Part shown: piece by piece, positions 16,454 to 24,674 of the stretch
Layout of the letters: every line of letters starts with the position of its first letter
Numbering within the stretch: position 1 is the first letter of the stretch
Assembly: GCF_903181435.1 (NCBI RefSeq)
Contig: NZ_CAEUHO010000005.1
Location: 1 to 64,000, forward strand
Length of the DNA: 64,000 bases
Direction of reading: 5' to 3'
Source: Bacteroides acidifaciens
GTDB taxonomy: Bacteria > Bacteroidota > Bacteroidia > Bacteroidales > Bacteroidaceae
Translations under genes and position numbers: made by a program
The notes under the pieces: model-generated
What the model was told of the DNA's origin: nothing
The model's input: only the letters and a program-made list of their open reading frames with translations
Databases searched by the model: none

Positions 16454-16855
16454 ATGAAAGAAGTGTTTTTTTATAATTGGAAAAGAGAACCTGTAATGCA
16501 ATGGTCTGATTTAAATATAATTGGTGTTGAGGAAGCTGGTCTTGTATCTTTTGATGTGAAAGTTTCAAAATCAATTTTTGAAGCATCAATTAGAATAAAA
16601 ACAGAATTGAGTGAGTTAATTGACTTTAAAGAAAATCTGGCTAAATTGTTCGAACAGAATATTCTTGTTGTTGTATTTACTTCATCCGATGAAGATATAA
16701 AGATAGAATTAAGGAGAGAAAAATCTGGACGCATTTATCAACGTTTTTGGATTAGAGAATTGAGTGCAAGAAATAATCTGACTGTAAATGATTATTTTGA
16801 TCAAACGTTCCTACCAGAATTGATAGATGAGATAAATAATTTCATAATGCAATAA
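16454..16855 (+). CDS. WapI-like immunity protein candidate 1
   Basis: 133 residues, no signal peptide. Pattern F-x8-I-x-L then a helix (SELIDFKENLAKLFEQN), strand (ILVVVFTSSDEDIKIELRRE) and G-x-I resembles WapI/DUF-type Rhs immunity proteins (helix-strand-E-x-x-I-x-x...G-x-I). It shares its layout with the next gene, 5 bp downstream, so the two are diverged tandem paralogues. No cognate tip remains nearby. Family call is moderate to weak. Confidence 0.55.
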   Translation: MKEVFFYNWKREPVMQWSDLNIIGVEEAGLVSFDVKVSKSIFEASIRIKTELSELIDFKENLAKLFEQNILVVVFTSSDEDIKIELRREKSGRIYQRFWIRELSARNNLTVNDYFDQTFLPELIDEINNFIMQ

Positions 16856-16860
16856 ATCGT

Positions 16861-17283
16861 ATGAGTAATATAAGTATTATAAACAGCGATAGATCATTTG
16901 CTATTCGTTTTTTCAATTTTAAATATAATGATGATAGTGATTATAATTATTTCCAGTATAGACTCTGTATTGAGAATGCAACATTTAAAGTGTCTACTGA
17001 TACTTATTCTTTTGTTGATGAATTATATAGGTTTAGAGAAAATTTGATATCTTTTCTGAGGAAAGAAATAAAAATCATATACTTTGCTCCTTTAGAAGGA
17101 ACGTGGCAAATAAAACTTTCATGGAGGGATGCAGAAATAATTTCTTTAGAAGGAGGAATCAGTGATATAGAAAATATTAGGAGTAACTTAGAATTTCATG
17201 TTTTTTTGAGTATAAGAGATTTATTGAAGACTGCCAAGGAATTAGGCGATTTCTTAACTTTGTATAATAAAAAATCCATTTAG
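16861..17283 (+). CDS. WapI-like immunity protein candidate 2
   Basis: 140 residues, cytoplasmic. Same architecture as its neighbour: FVDELYRFRENLISFLRKE helix, IIYFAPLEGTWQIKLSW strands, ISLEGGISD. Start ATG is 5 bp after the previous stop, indicating an operon. Two related but non-identical immunity proteins together suggest protection against two variants of one effector family. Confidence 0.55.
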   Translation: MSNISIINSDRSFAIRFFNFKYNDDSDYNYFQYRLCIENATFKVSTDTYSFVDELYRFRENLISFLRKEIKIIYFAPLEGTWQIKLSWRDAEIISLEGGISDIENIRSNLEFHVFLSIRDLLKTAKELGDFLTLYNKKSI

Positions 17284-17294
17284 AGTCAAGAGTT

Positions 17295-17339
17295 TTACCT
17301 TCATGTAAATTGGTCGAAGATTAATTATATTGAAGGTAA
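17295..17339 (+). terminator. Hairpin closing the immunity pair
   Basis: ttaccttca ... tgaaggtaa inverted repeat followed by cttgtttt. It plays the same positional role as the ccctgata hairpins although the stem sequence differs. Confidence 0.5.
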
Positions 17340-17380
17340 CTTGTTTTATAATGGTTGTAAAATGTCTTAATAAAGCCTGT

Positions 17381-17456
17381 CTTGGTCTACCGTCACGATG
17401 AAGAGAATTCGTTGGGACAGTTGACAAAGCTTACTGCAGGCGGAATGCAGCGTACC
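17381..17456 (+). pseudogene. Rhs family A fragment
   Basis: Matches 10240-10314 of the long Rhs (VYRHDEENSLGQLTKL and following residues) with few changes. It stops abruptly at the left end of the insertion sequence at 17457. Confidence 0.85.
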
Positions 17457-17484
17457 TAGGGATATTCCTAAAATAATAAAATTT

Positions 17485-17517
17485 AAGGCAACTAATTCAT
17501 TGCGAGTTAGTTGCCTT
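17485..17517 (+). terminator. Inward terminator at left end of the IS
   Basis: aaggcaactaa ... ttagttgcctttttt: strong stem plus T-run between the IS end and its transposase. Such hairpins insulate transposase genes from outside transcription. Confidence 0.8.
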
Positions 17518-17590
17518 TTTTGTATCTTTAAGCATTCCCCCCAAAAAACGGTTTGACGGCCAAAACGGGGGTAATTAAAAATAAAAACAC

Positions 17591-18949
17591 ATGGTAAAGA
17601 TACAAAAAATCTCAGAAATCGAACCTAGTTTAGGTTTTACCGAGTTCGATATGCTTAAAAAATATCGTCAAAGTTTTGCAACGAGTGAATTAGGTCGACT
17701 CCATTCTCTGTTCCCTTTCTCGGAACTGGCCCGACAAATGCATTTGAAGTCCTCTCCTTTGGGGCGTAAAAGTTATCTTTCTCCTGAAGGTAAAATAGCC
17801 TTGATGGTCTTGAAGTCCTATACCAACTTTTCCGATGCACAACTGATTGAGCATTTAAACGGTAATATTCATTACCAGTTATTTTGTGGTGTTCAGATTG
17901 ATCCGCTTCATCCACTAACCAATCCTAAAATCGTTAGTGCAATTCGTCAGGAACTAGCGAATCGCCTTGACGTTGACTCCCTCCAGCTCATTCTTGCCGA
18001 GCATTGGAAACCTTATCTTGAGAACCTTCATGTCTGTATGACCGATGCCACCTGTTATGAAAGTCATCTGCGTTTTCCTACTGATACCAAACTCTTATGG
18101 GAAGGTATTGTATGGCTTCATCGTCATCTGTGCAAACATTGCCAGACCTTGCATATACAACGTCCCCGTAACAAGTATCTTGATGTACGCCGTGCCTATC
18201 TTGCTTATAGCAAACTGCGTAAACGCAAGAAATCACAGACTCGTATGATTACACGCAGGTTACTTCAGTTATTGGAAAAGTTACTTGACCAGCTGGAGCA
18301 GCTTCATTCATCCTACAGGAACAGGCTTACATTATCCTCTGATTACCAAAGACGTTTCTCGGTCATACAGACGGTCCTTGAGCAAGGGAAGAATTTATTT
18401 GCAGGCAAAAAAGTGTCCAACCGTATCGTGAGTATCGACCGGCATTACCTTCGCCCCATTATCAGAGGCAAGGAAACCAAATCCGTTGAATTCGGAGCCA
18501 AAGTCAACAATATACAGATAGACGGAATCTCCTTTATAGAACATATCTCCTTTAAGGCTTTTAACGAAGGAGTACGTTTGAAAGACTGTATTCATCTGCA
18601 ACAACAACTGACCGGGGTTAGGGTTAAGGCGCTTGCGGCGGATTCAATCTATGCCAATAATGCCAACCGGAAATTTTGTACAAAATATCATATAAGTACT
18701 TCCTTTAAGCGTAAGGGCAGAGCTGCCAAAGATGAGCCGCTTCGGAAAATCTTACGGTCGGAACTCAGCCGTGAAAGAGCTACCCGCCTGGAAGGAAGTT
18801 TTGGAACGCAGAAACAACATTACTCACTGGCCAGGATAAAAGCTAGAAACAGGAAAACGGAAGTATTTTGGATTTTCTTTGGGATACATACAGCCAATGC
18901 GTTATGTATGATAGAAAAGGTCGAAAAGAAAAAAAGAAAGGCAGCATAA
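17591..18949 (+). CDS. Transposase, IS1182/DUF772-like
   Basis: 452 residues, intact. N-terminal DUF772-type region (FSELARQMHLKSSPLGRKSY, then LSPEGKIALMVLKSY), central basic coiled region (KLRKRKKSQTRMITRRLLQ), then DDE candidates in CMTDATCYES, ALAADSIYANN and a late Glu in RLEGSFGTQKQHY. Start ATG 17591 follows an A-rich leader. Family assignment among IS1182/ISNCY-like groups is approximate. Confidence 0.85.
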   Translation: MVKIQKISEIEPSLGFTEFDMLKKYRQSFATSELGRLHSLFPFSELARQMHLKSSPLGRKSYLSPEGKIALMVLKSYTNFSDAQLIEHLNGNIHYQLFCGVQIDPLHPLTNPKIVSAIRQELANRLDVDSLQLILAEHWKPYLENLHVCMTDATCYESHLRFPTDTKLLWEGIVWLHRHLCKHCQTLHIQRPRNKYLDVRRAYLAYSKLRKRKKSQTRMITRRLLQLLEKLLDQLEQLHSSYRNRLTLSSDYQRRFSVIQTVLEQGKNLFAGKKVSNRIVSIDRHYLRPIIRGKETKSVEFGAKVNNIQIDGISFIEHISFKAFNEGVRLKDCIHLQQQLTGVRVKALAADSIYANNANRKFCTKYHISTSFKRKGRAAKDEPLRKILRSELSRERATRLEGSFGTQKQHYSLARIKARNRKTEVFWIFFGIHTANALCMIEKVEKKKRKAA

Positions 18950-19100
18950 TCGGATCAAAATAAGAGGAAAAACAGGAGAGGTTTTAACTTCCCCTAAAAA
19001 AGACATGTACATAATGCATGGGTGGGAAGGAAAAAACAAGAATATGTAAATAATATTCTACAAAAAAGATAGAAGACTGGGAGAGTTGAACGAAAAAATC

Positions 19101-19136
19101 AAGAGAAAAGCTCACGTAAAGCAAAGCTTTTCTCTT
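19101..19136 (+). terminator. Terminator after the transposase
   Basis: aagagaaaagct ... agcttttctctt followed by aatttttt; a 12-bp perfect stem and T-run near the right end of the IS. Confidence 0.85.
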
Positions 19137-19177
19137 AATTTTTTAGAAAGAGGAACATTTACTGAATATCCCTATTT

Positions 19178-20332
19178 AAAGATTTGAATAAAGATAACCG
19201 ATATTCAATATAATATTCTAAATTTGCCATGTCGGATACAGTTTGAAGATGGTAATAGCATTTCATATCTTTATGATGCCAACACGGAGTGAAACTTCGT
19301 ACAACACACATAACCGGAAGTGATACTATTATTACAGATTATTGCGGCAATGTGGTCTATGAAAATGGAGTACCTTTAACATTACTGACACAATATGGGT
19401 ATGTATCGTTGAATGACGGGAAATACCACTACTACATTCAAGACCATCAGGGAAACAACCGTGTGGTTGTAAGCCAAGATGGGAATGTGGAGGAAGTGAA
19501 TGAGTATTATCCGTTCGGCGGTCTGATGGCTTCTTCTGTTGGTTCTGTTCAACCTTATAAGTATAACGGAAAGGAATTGGATAGAAAAGGTGGTTTGGAT
19601 TGGTATGATTATGGTGCGAGGAAGTATGACCCATTATTGGGAAGATTTATCGGTCCGGATCCTTTGGCAGAAGCATGGGAACACGTCAATCCATACAATT
19701 ACTGCTTCAATAATCCTGTCAATCGGACAGATCCAACCGGAATGGCGTCCACATACAACTGGGACAAGGAAAGATATGAGGATGAAAACGGGAATGAAGT
19801 TTCGTGGGAGAGCGTGTGGCAAGAGTATGGGATAGGAAAGGGTAGCAGAGATAGCAATGGGGATGATAATTCACCTTCTAAACCTCAAGTAGATAGTGTG
19901 GTGGAAACTACACCTAAGCTTGATCCTAGCACTTCTAAGGATAATGCAGATGCTTGGGAAAAATTAATAAAACTAAGAGGACCTGTCCTAACTGTGTCTA
20001 CAGCACCTATTATACCTAAAAATTCAAAATTGGCAAAAGCTATATGGTCAAAAAGCCGAAGAGTTTTACAGGCTTCCAATAATACATCTATAGCTTCTTT
20101 AATTTTCAGAAAATATTTAGGAAACACTTCTACTGTCAAATGACTACCCCAAGCAACCTCTTTAGGAGGACAGTTAGGACGTGTAGCAGGAAAAATCTTG
20201 ATGCCTTTAGGCGTAGCTTTTACAATATACGATGGATATAGTATTATCAAAGATTTTATAACCAGTCCATCTGATTCTTTTTTTGAGAATGCTAGAAATA
20301 ATGTAACAACAATTGGAATGTATAATGAATAA
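19178..20332 (+). pseudogene. Rhs family B tip 1, inactivated by indel and nonsense codon
   Basis: Core of the second scaffold: GVKLRTTH, DYCGNVVYENGVP, QDHQGNNRVVV, YYPFGGLMASS, YNGKELDRKGGLDWYDYG, NYCFNNPVNRTDPTG. An extra 'ac' at about 19282-19284 (gccaacacgg versus gccaacgg in the next copy) breaks the 5' frame. The effector tail continues in the same frame past a TGA at 20141 to 20332 (GGQLGRVAGKILMPLGVAF ... GMYNE), so that TGA is a premature stop rather than the natural end. The immunity gene overlaps the true end by 8 bp. Effector activity not recognised. Confidence 0.8.
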
Positions 20333-20720
20333 TAAAGACTTAATAGATTTTATCCTCAATTATTCTTGGATAAAGAATAGGGAAAAACTTAATACTTCTA
20401 CTAGATTAGAAGAAGACTTGTATATATATGGTGATGATGCAGAAGAGTTTCTATGTGACTATAGCGATCGATTCTCTGTTGATATTTCGAATTTCAATTT
20501 TTCCAAGTATTTCACAAAAGAAGTTTATTTTTATTCTATTTACAAATGGCTTAATAGACATAAAGAAAAAAAGACTTTAACAATAGGAGATTTGGAAAAA
20601 GGAATTTCGGCCGGACGTTTAGATGATTATATTTTATCGAAGGAAAAAGCAGAGTAATTACATTAGAAATAGTCCCTAAAAAAACTATATTGCCCTGATT
20701 AAAGTTGACTAATCACCAAT
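20302..20720 (+). repeat. Duplicated immunity segment, copy 1 (partner 26724-27142)
   Basis: About 420 bp including the last toxin codons, the DUF1493-like gene and part of the boundary hairpin recur at offset 6,422 with few changes. Confidence 0.85.
20325..20657 (+). CDS. DUF1493-like small acidic immunity protein (copy 1)
   Basis: 110 residues from ATG 20325, chosen because it overlaps the toxin end (atgtataATGAAtaa), giving translational coupling; an earlier ATG at 20319-20320 region is inside the toxin. Pattern STRLEEDLYIYGDDAEEFL, then FSVDISNFNFSKYF, matches DUF1493, an acyl-carrier-protein-like fold in which the usual Ser of the GxDS site is replaced (GDDA). No signal peptide, so cytoplasmic. 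Immunity role inferred from coupling to the tip. Confidence 0.7.
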   Translation: MNNKDLIDFILNYSWIKNREKLNTSTRLEEDLYIYGDDAEEFLCDYSDRFSVDISNFNFSKYFTKEVYFYSIYKWLNRHKEKKTLTIGDLEKGISAGRLDDYILSKEKAE

Positions 20721-20731
20721 TTATATCAGGG
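20693..20731. terminator. Boundary hairpin, copy 3
   Basis: ccctgattaaagttgac ... tttatatcaggg followed by tatgtttttt. Same family as 1916 and 9415, here between the DUF1493 gene and the next Rhs B tip. Confidence 0.65.
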
Positions 20732-20756
20732 TATGTTTTTTCACCGCAATTTTAGA

Positions 20757-21937
20757 CAAAAAGATTACTGATATTGAGTATAATTGTTTAAATTTACCGG
20801 GTCGGATAGAATTTGAGGATGGAAACAGTATCTCTTATCTTTATGATGCCAACGGAGTGAAACTTCGTACAACGCACATGACCGGAAGTGATACTATTAT
20901 TACAGATTATTGCGGCAATGTGGTCTATGAAAATGGAGTTCCGGAGAAATTTGACCGGATATGGTTATGTTTCGCTGAATAATAATAAGTATCATTACTT
21001 TATCCAAGACCATCAAGGAAACAATTGTGTGGTTGTAGACGAAGATGGAAAGGTAGAGGAAAGAAACGATTATTATCCTTTCGGTGGGCTGATGGCTTCA
21101 TCTTCCGATTCTGTTCAGCCTTATAAGTATAACGGCAAGGAACTGGATAGGAAAGGTGGTTTGGATTGGTATGATTATGGGGCAAGGCATTATGATGCAG
21201 TATTGGGTAGATGGCATGTGGTGGATCCGATGGCAGAGAAATATTATTCGTTAAGTCCGTATAATTATTGTGGCAATGAACCTATTGGTAGAATTGATCC
21301 CGATGGTGCAGATTGGCGTGTTCAAACACACTACAATGAAGAAACTAAAAAAATAGAATATCATATAACTGTGAATGCTGTGCTGTATAACAATTCCAAT
21401 ATGCGGAACGTTGATATGCAAAAACTGGCGACCAACATAACAGAACAGATAAATAGTATATACAGTATAAATGATAATGATTTTGTTTCTAAAATGGACT
21501 TCAAATTGAGAGTGGTGAATTCTGTAGACGAAATTAATGATTCAGACCATATTCTTCAGATTGTGAATCAGCGAGATTTTAGAAACACCGGATTGAAAGA
21601 AAATAAGATAGCTGCGGATTCTTATCTATCCGGATTAGGTATCCGGTTAGGAACTGATCTTATAGCAGAGATGCAACAAGGTAGAAATGGTAGAACCGTT
21701 GCGCATGAATTGGGACATACCGGGGGGCTAGGGCATCTGAATGATGATCCACGAGATAGGAATAATTTAATGATGCAGGCTTATTATGTTTGGCTATTTA
21801 AAGGTGATTACAACAATGCTACTCAGCTAAATCATGATCAGATAAGAATGATTAGAGATAATTATATTCATAAACGCCTGCACCAAGGTTCTCCTTTACG
21901 AAGAAATTGGTGGGGTAAAAAACAATTGAGGGGATGA
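20757..21937 (+). pseudogene. Rhs family B tip 2 with metzincin-type domain, +1 frameshift in core
   Basis: 5' part reads KITDIEYNCLNLPGRIEF ... DYCGNVVYENGVPEK in one frame; an extra T in the run at 20950-20952 shifts it, and the rest reads LTGYGYVSLNNNKYHYF ... YNGKELDRKGGLDWYDYG ... IGRIDPDG in another. The roughly 215-residue effector contains VAHELGHTGGLGHLND (21714-21746), the HExxHxxGxxH zinc motif of metzincins, and NNLMMQ after it as a plausible Met-turn. A zinc endopeptidase effector is well supported. The lipoprotein gene overlaps its stop by 4 bp (ATGA). Confidence 0.85.
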
Positions 21938-22425
21938 AAAAGATTCTGATTTTTATTACTGTGCTATTACTATTATCATGCTGTACACATGAAGGAAAAG
22001 ATGTATTTTCTATTTATGTAAATTTTGTAAATAGAAAGCCAAATGATCGTAATGGTGAAGATTACATTAAATTGTGGGTAAATGATACACTATTATTTAG
22101 TGATACTTATTACACCAATTGTGTAGAAAGTACAATGACTAACATGATGGATGCCGCAAGAGGCATGCATCTTGCTGACATTGAGAAAAAGAATAGAGAC
22201 AGTTTGAAAATCAGAATCCGTGCCATATCTTTAGATTCCATATTATTTGGAAATAAACGTGTACTGGATTCTACTTTTTATTACAGAATTGATCGTATTC
22301 CAGGAATGGTAATTGTAGACTCGAGGATGTGTCCGGAGGGAGAAAGAGATTCTTTTCGTCTTTTTGCCCCTGATAATAATTTCTTTTGTTGGTATATTGA
22401 AGATTTGGTAGTGGGAGGAAATTAA
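21934..22425 (+). CDS. Lipoprotein immunity candidate of the metzincin tip
   Basis: 163 residues; signal peptide and lipobox MKKILIFITVLLLLSCC. ATGA overlap with the toxin stop gives tight coupling. The mature protein has charged beta-like segments (IKLWVNDTLLFSDTYY, LKIRIRAISLDSI). The lipid anchor places it in the envelope, matching a secreted metallopeptidase. No characterised family recognised. Confidence 0.7.
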   Translation: MKKILIFITVLLLLSCCTHEGKDVFSIYVNFVNRKPNDRNGEDYIKLWVNDTLLFSDTYYTNCVESTMTNMMDAARGMHLADIEKKNRDSLKIRIRAISLDSILFGNKRVLDSTFYYRIDRIPGMVIVDSRMCPEGERDSFRLFAPDNNFFCWYIEDLVVGGN

Positions 22426-22474
22426 TTTTTCGGTTTTAAAAAGTAAGATTTTATCTACTCCCTGTTTGTGTCTT

Positions 22475-22521
22475 ACCCTGATATAAGTTGACTGAGAAAA
22501 TAGTCCATTTGTGTCAGGGTA
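22475..22521. terminator. Boundary hairpin, copy 4
   Basis: taccctgatataagttgac ... gtgtcagggta followed by ttttat; same family as the other boundary hairpins. Confidence 0.65.
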
Positions 22522-22562
22522 TTTTATATTCTCTAATATGCTACGAATGGTAATCAGACAAA

Positions 22563-22920
22563 AGATTTAAATAATAAGATTACTGATATTCAATATAATT
22601 GTTTAAATTTACCGAGTCGAATCGAGTTCGAAAACGGGAATAGCATTTCTTTCTTGTATGCTGCGGACGGAGCAAAGCTCCGCACCACGCACGTGATAGG
22701 AAACGATACGACCGTTACGGACTATTGCGGCAATGTGTTCTATGAAAATGGTGTTGCCAAATTGTTGTTGACTGAGACTGGCTATGTTTCTTTGAACGAT
22801 AATAAGTATCATTACTTCATTCAGGATTATCAGGGCAACAATCGTGTGGTTGCCGATGAAGACGGTATCATTCCTGTATCGTTTTTTCTAATTTGTCGCT
22901 ATATTGAAGCCAAATTCTAA
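22563..22920 (+). pseudogene. Rhs family B core fragment 3, fused to an immunity-gene tail
   Basis: Reads KITDIQYNCLNLPSRIEF ... DYCGNVFYENGVA ... GYVSLNDNKYHYFIQDYQ and then, after DEDG, abruptly switches into sequence matching the last 59 bp of the membrane-protein gene ending at 24108. The rest of the core, the effector and most of an immunity gene have been deleted. Confidence 0.8.
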
Positions 22921-22928
22921 ATGCATTA
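22870..22928 (+). repeat. 59-bp direct repeat (partner 24087-24145)
   Basis: Starts attcctgtatcg and ends aatgcatta; differs from the partner at a handful of positions. It marks the deletion junction in Rhs B fragment 3. Confidence 0.85.
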
Positions 22929-22943
22929 AAAGATTACTCTATT

Positions 22944-23225
22944 TTGATGACGTTAGGAACAACAGTTAACTTAGCTGTGACATATTTAGGAGCTTATAGA
23001 TTGAAGTGGCATTTGATTTCATTATATAGAAGTACAGGGATTGTTGTGGTGAAGTTTGTTGTATCTAATAGCTCTACAATAGAGTCTGGAACAAGACCGC
23101 CGGTTCTTGGATATACTGATTTTGGGAAAAATAATATAGGGAATCGAGTAAATAAATTCTTCGAATCTGGACCAATGCCAGAGACTACACAAACTTTTCA
23201 ATGGATAGAAACTTTAAAATTTTAG
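22944..23225 (+). pseudogene. Probable effector-tail remnant without Rhs core
   Basis: Immediately upstream, aaaagattact is the start of an Rhs B core that breaks off after 11 bp. The 93-codon frame then ends GYTDFGKNNIGNRVNKF ... and stops 1 bp before the next lipoprotein gene, as toxin tails do elsewhere in the array. No catalytic motif recognised. Confidence 0.45.
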
Positions 23226-23226
23226 T

Positions 23227-23649
23227 ATGAGTGAATTTATTTTTTCACGGATTATAGGCTTTATGCTTACCGTAATAACTTTTATTGGATGTGCGATGGA
23301 TAAACCTGTAAAGGCTGATTTTGTTGGTACGTGGACCTCTAAAGACGGAGGGTTAATTGTCTTGAATGAGGATAGCACATGTCTTGTTAAAATGTTGGAT
23401 ATGGCTAGGCTAAATGATTATTCAGAGGAGTCATTTGCCAGTTTTGATGGCAAATGGTATATAAGAGCACAGGATGATCTTGGGCATGATGAATATAATA
23501 TAGTCATAAGGCAAGATAGTTTATGTATTTATGAGCCATTTATAGTATCGGGGCAAGGTTTATTAAAAAATAGATCACCGTGGTACTTCTTTCAGTATAT
23601 TGGTGACCCGGATAATTTGGATGAATATAGGTTTGTAAAAACTGAATAA
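23227..23649 (+). CDS. Lipocalin-like lipoprotein, orphan immunity candidate
   Basis: 140 residues, signal peptide with IGCA lipobox at about Cys22. Then FVGTWTSKDGGLIVLNED, FDGKWYIRAQDD, the G-x-W pattern of lipocalin-like small barrels, as in bacterial stress or immunity lipoproteins. It follows a toxin-tail remnant. Followed by a hairpin at 23660. Confidence 0.6.
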   Translation: MSEFIFSRIIGFMLTVITFIGCAMDKPVKADFVGTWTSKDGGLIVLNEDSTCLVKMLDMARLNDYSEESFASFDGKWYIRAQDDLGHDEYNIVIRQDSLCIYEPFIVSGQGLLKNRSPWYFFQYIGDPDNLDEYRFVKTE

Positions 23650-23659
23650 AGATCTTAGT

Positions 23660-23702
23660 ACCCACAGAGATTATATTGGATCAGTCCTAAAAACCTGTGG
23701 GT
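23660..23702 (+). terminator. Hairpin after lipoprotein
   Basis: acccacag ... ctgtgggt with a 27-base loop, followed by gattaag; weak terminator candidate at a cassette boundary. Confidence 0.4.
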
Positions 23703-23717
23703 GATTAAGCGTAAACG

Positions 23718-23852
23718 ATGAGTTATAATACTGGTACCCAATCAAGCGGTTGTCTGACATACTTAATTTATAATGCCTTAAAAGAATCTGTATTCTTACA
23801 TTGCAATATTGGAATTTTTCAAAATATTATGCCCACAGGGTTTTCGGACTGA
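23718..23852 (+). pseudogene. Possible effector-tail remnant
   Basis: 44-codon frame starting MSYNTGTQSSGCLTYLIYN directly after the hairpin and before a membrane-protein gene, the position toxin tails occupy in this array. No domain recognised; could be chance. Confidence 0.25.
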
Positions 23853-24108
23853 CCCCATTTATGCAATACATTTGATACAAAATGAAGTGTCTCTTAGTGT
23901 AAATGTCATGAAATACGAAAGCGCCAAAGTTGGATTATGGACAGGATTTGTAGTCACAATTCTATGTATTATCAAATACTACTGGATTACCTCTAAGAAA
24001 TTGCTGGAAATAGATAAAAAGTATAAACAATATTCTGTTCTAAAACGGATAATTATAAAATGGGTACTAATATTTTTTTTACATTTATTCCTGTATCGTA
24101 TTTTCTAA
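23809..24108 (+). CDS. Small membrane protein, orphan immunity candidate
   Basis: Up to 99 residues; ATG 23908 (MKYESAKVGLWTGF) is a more likely start than 23809. Two hydrophobic segments (GLWTGFVVTILCIIKYYW and IIIKWVLIFFLHLFLY) indicate an inner-membrane protein. Its last 59 bp recur at 22870, inside a deletion junction. Immunity role is contextual. Confidence 0.45.
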   Translation: MEFFKILCPQGFRTDPIYAIHLIQNEVSLSVNVMKYESAKVGLWTGFVVTILCIIKYYWITSKKLLEIDKKYKQYSVLKRIIIKWVLIFFLHLFLYRIF

Positions 24109-24143
24109 TTTGTCGCTACATTGAAGCTAAATTCTAAATGCAT

Positions 24144-24186
24144 TACCCTGATTAAAGTTGGCTAATCACCAATTTATATCAGGGTA
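24144..24186. terminator. Boundary hairpin, copy 5
   Basis: taccctgattaaagttggc ... tatatcagggta followed by tgttttt; near-identical to copy 3 including the downstream ccgcaattttagacaaaaa leading into Rhs B sequence. Confidence 0.65.
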
Positions 24187-24215
24187 TGTTTTTCCACCGC
24201 AATTTTAGACAAAAA

Positions 24216-24440
24216 GATTACTGATATTGAGTATAATTGTTTAAATTTACCGGGTCGGATAGCAATACAGAAACTACTCCTATTGATCAGAATTATCGTA
24301 AGGTAGGTAAAACACAAAAAACATCAGCAACAAAAACTGTAGATTTGAGTGTAAAAGCAAAGGGTATAATTGGGATTGAATTTAGTATCGATCTGAACCA
24401 ATTATGGGATGCATTAGGTAATTTATTATTCGACAAGTAA
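24216..24440 (+). pseudogene. Rhs B start fused out of frame to an effector tail
   Basis: 24216-24263 matches the beginning of Rhs B tip 2 (aagattactgatattgag ... ccgggtcggata). It then jumps to a different frame ending KGIIGIEFSIDLNQLWDAL, which stops 18 bp before a small membrane-protein gene. The core and most of the effector are deleted. Confidence 0.6.
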
Positions 24441-24458
24441 TTAAAATAAATCATTAAC

Positions 24459-24635
24459 ATGTTTAACAGATTTGTACCTCTTTTTATTGTCATTGGAATC
24501 TTTCTTATTATTTACGCATTTGCGTTAATGTTTATTGGAGATTGGGAAAATGGTATTGGATGTTTTTTCTCTGGGATCGCCGGTTTGATATTATGTAGAA
24601 TAGTGCTCAAAATAAGAAAATGGTGGAGAGATTGA
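24459..24635 (+). CDS. 58-residue membrane protein, orphan immunity candidate
   Basis: ATG 24459 to TGA 24635. Two hydrophobic spans (FVPLFIVIGIFLIIYAFAL and GIAGLILCRIVL) and a basic tail KIRKWWRD. It follows a toxin-tail remnant and precedes the RDD-family gene. Small membrane proteins of this kind often act as immunity to pore-forming effectors; that role is inference. Confidence 0.5.
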   Translation: MFNRFVPLFIVIGIFLIIYAFALMFIGDWENGIGCFFSGIAGLILCRIVLKIRKWWRD

Positions 24636-24674
24636 TAATGTCAAATATGTGTATTATATAAAAAGTCAGTTGTT

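Larger units (their letters stand above)
17457..19174 (+). mobile_element. IS1182/DUF772-type insertion sequence
   Basis: Ends tagggatattc (17457-17467) and gaatatcccta (19164-19174) are inverted repeats. The single transposase gene lies on the plus strand. Terminator-like hairpins lie just inside each end. There is no visible target duplication, and the flanks belong to different Rhs families (A on the left, B on the right). Confidence 0.8.

Noticed and set aside
20141-20143. Programmed frameshift or recoding at the TGA in Rhs B tip 1
   Set aside because: No slippery sequence or stem-loop is evident, and the same cassette also carries a 5' indel, so simple decay is the better explanation.
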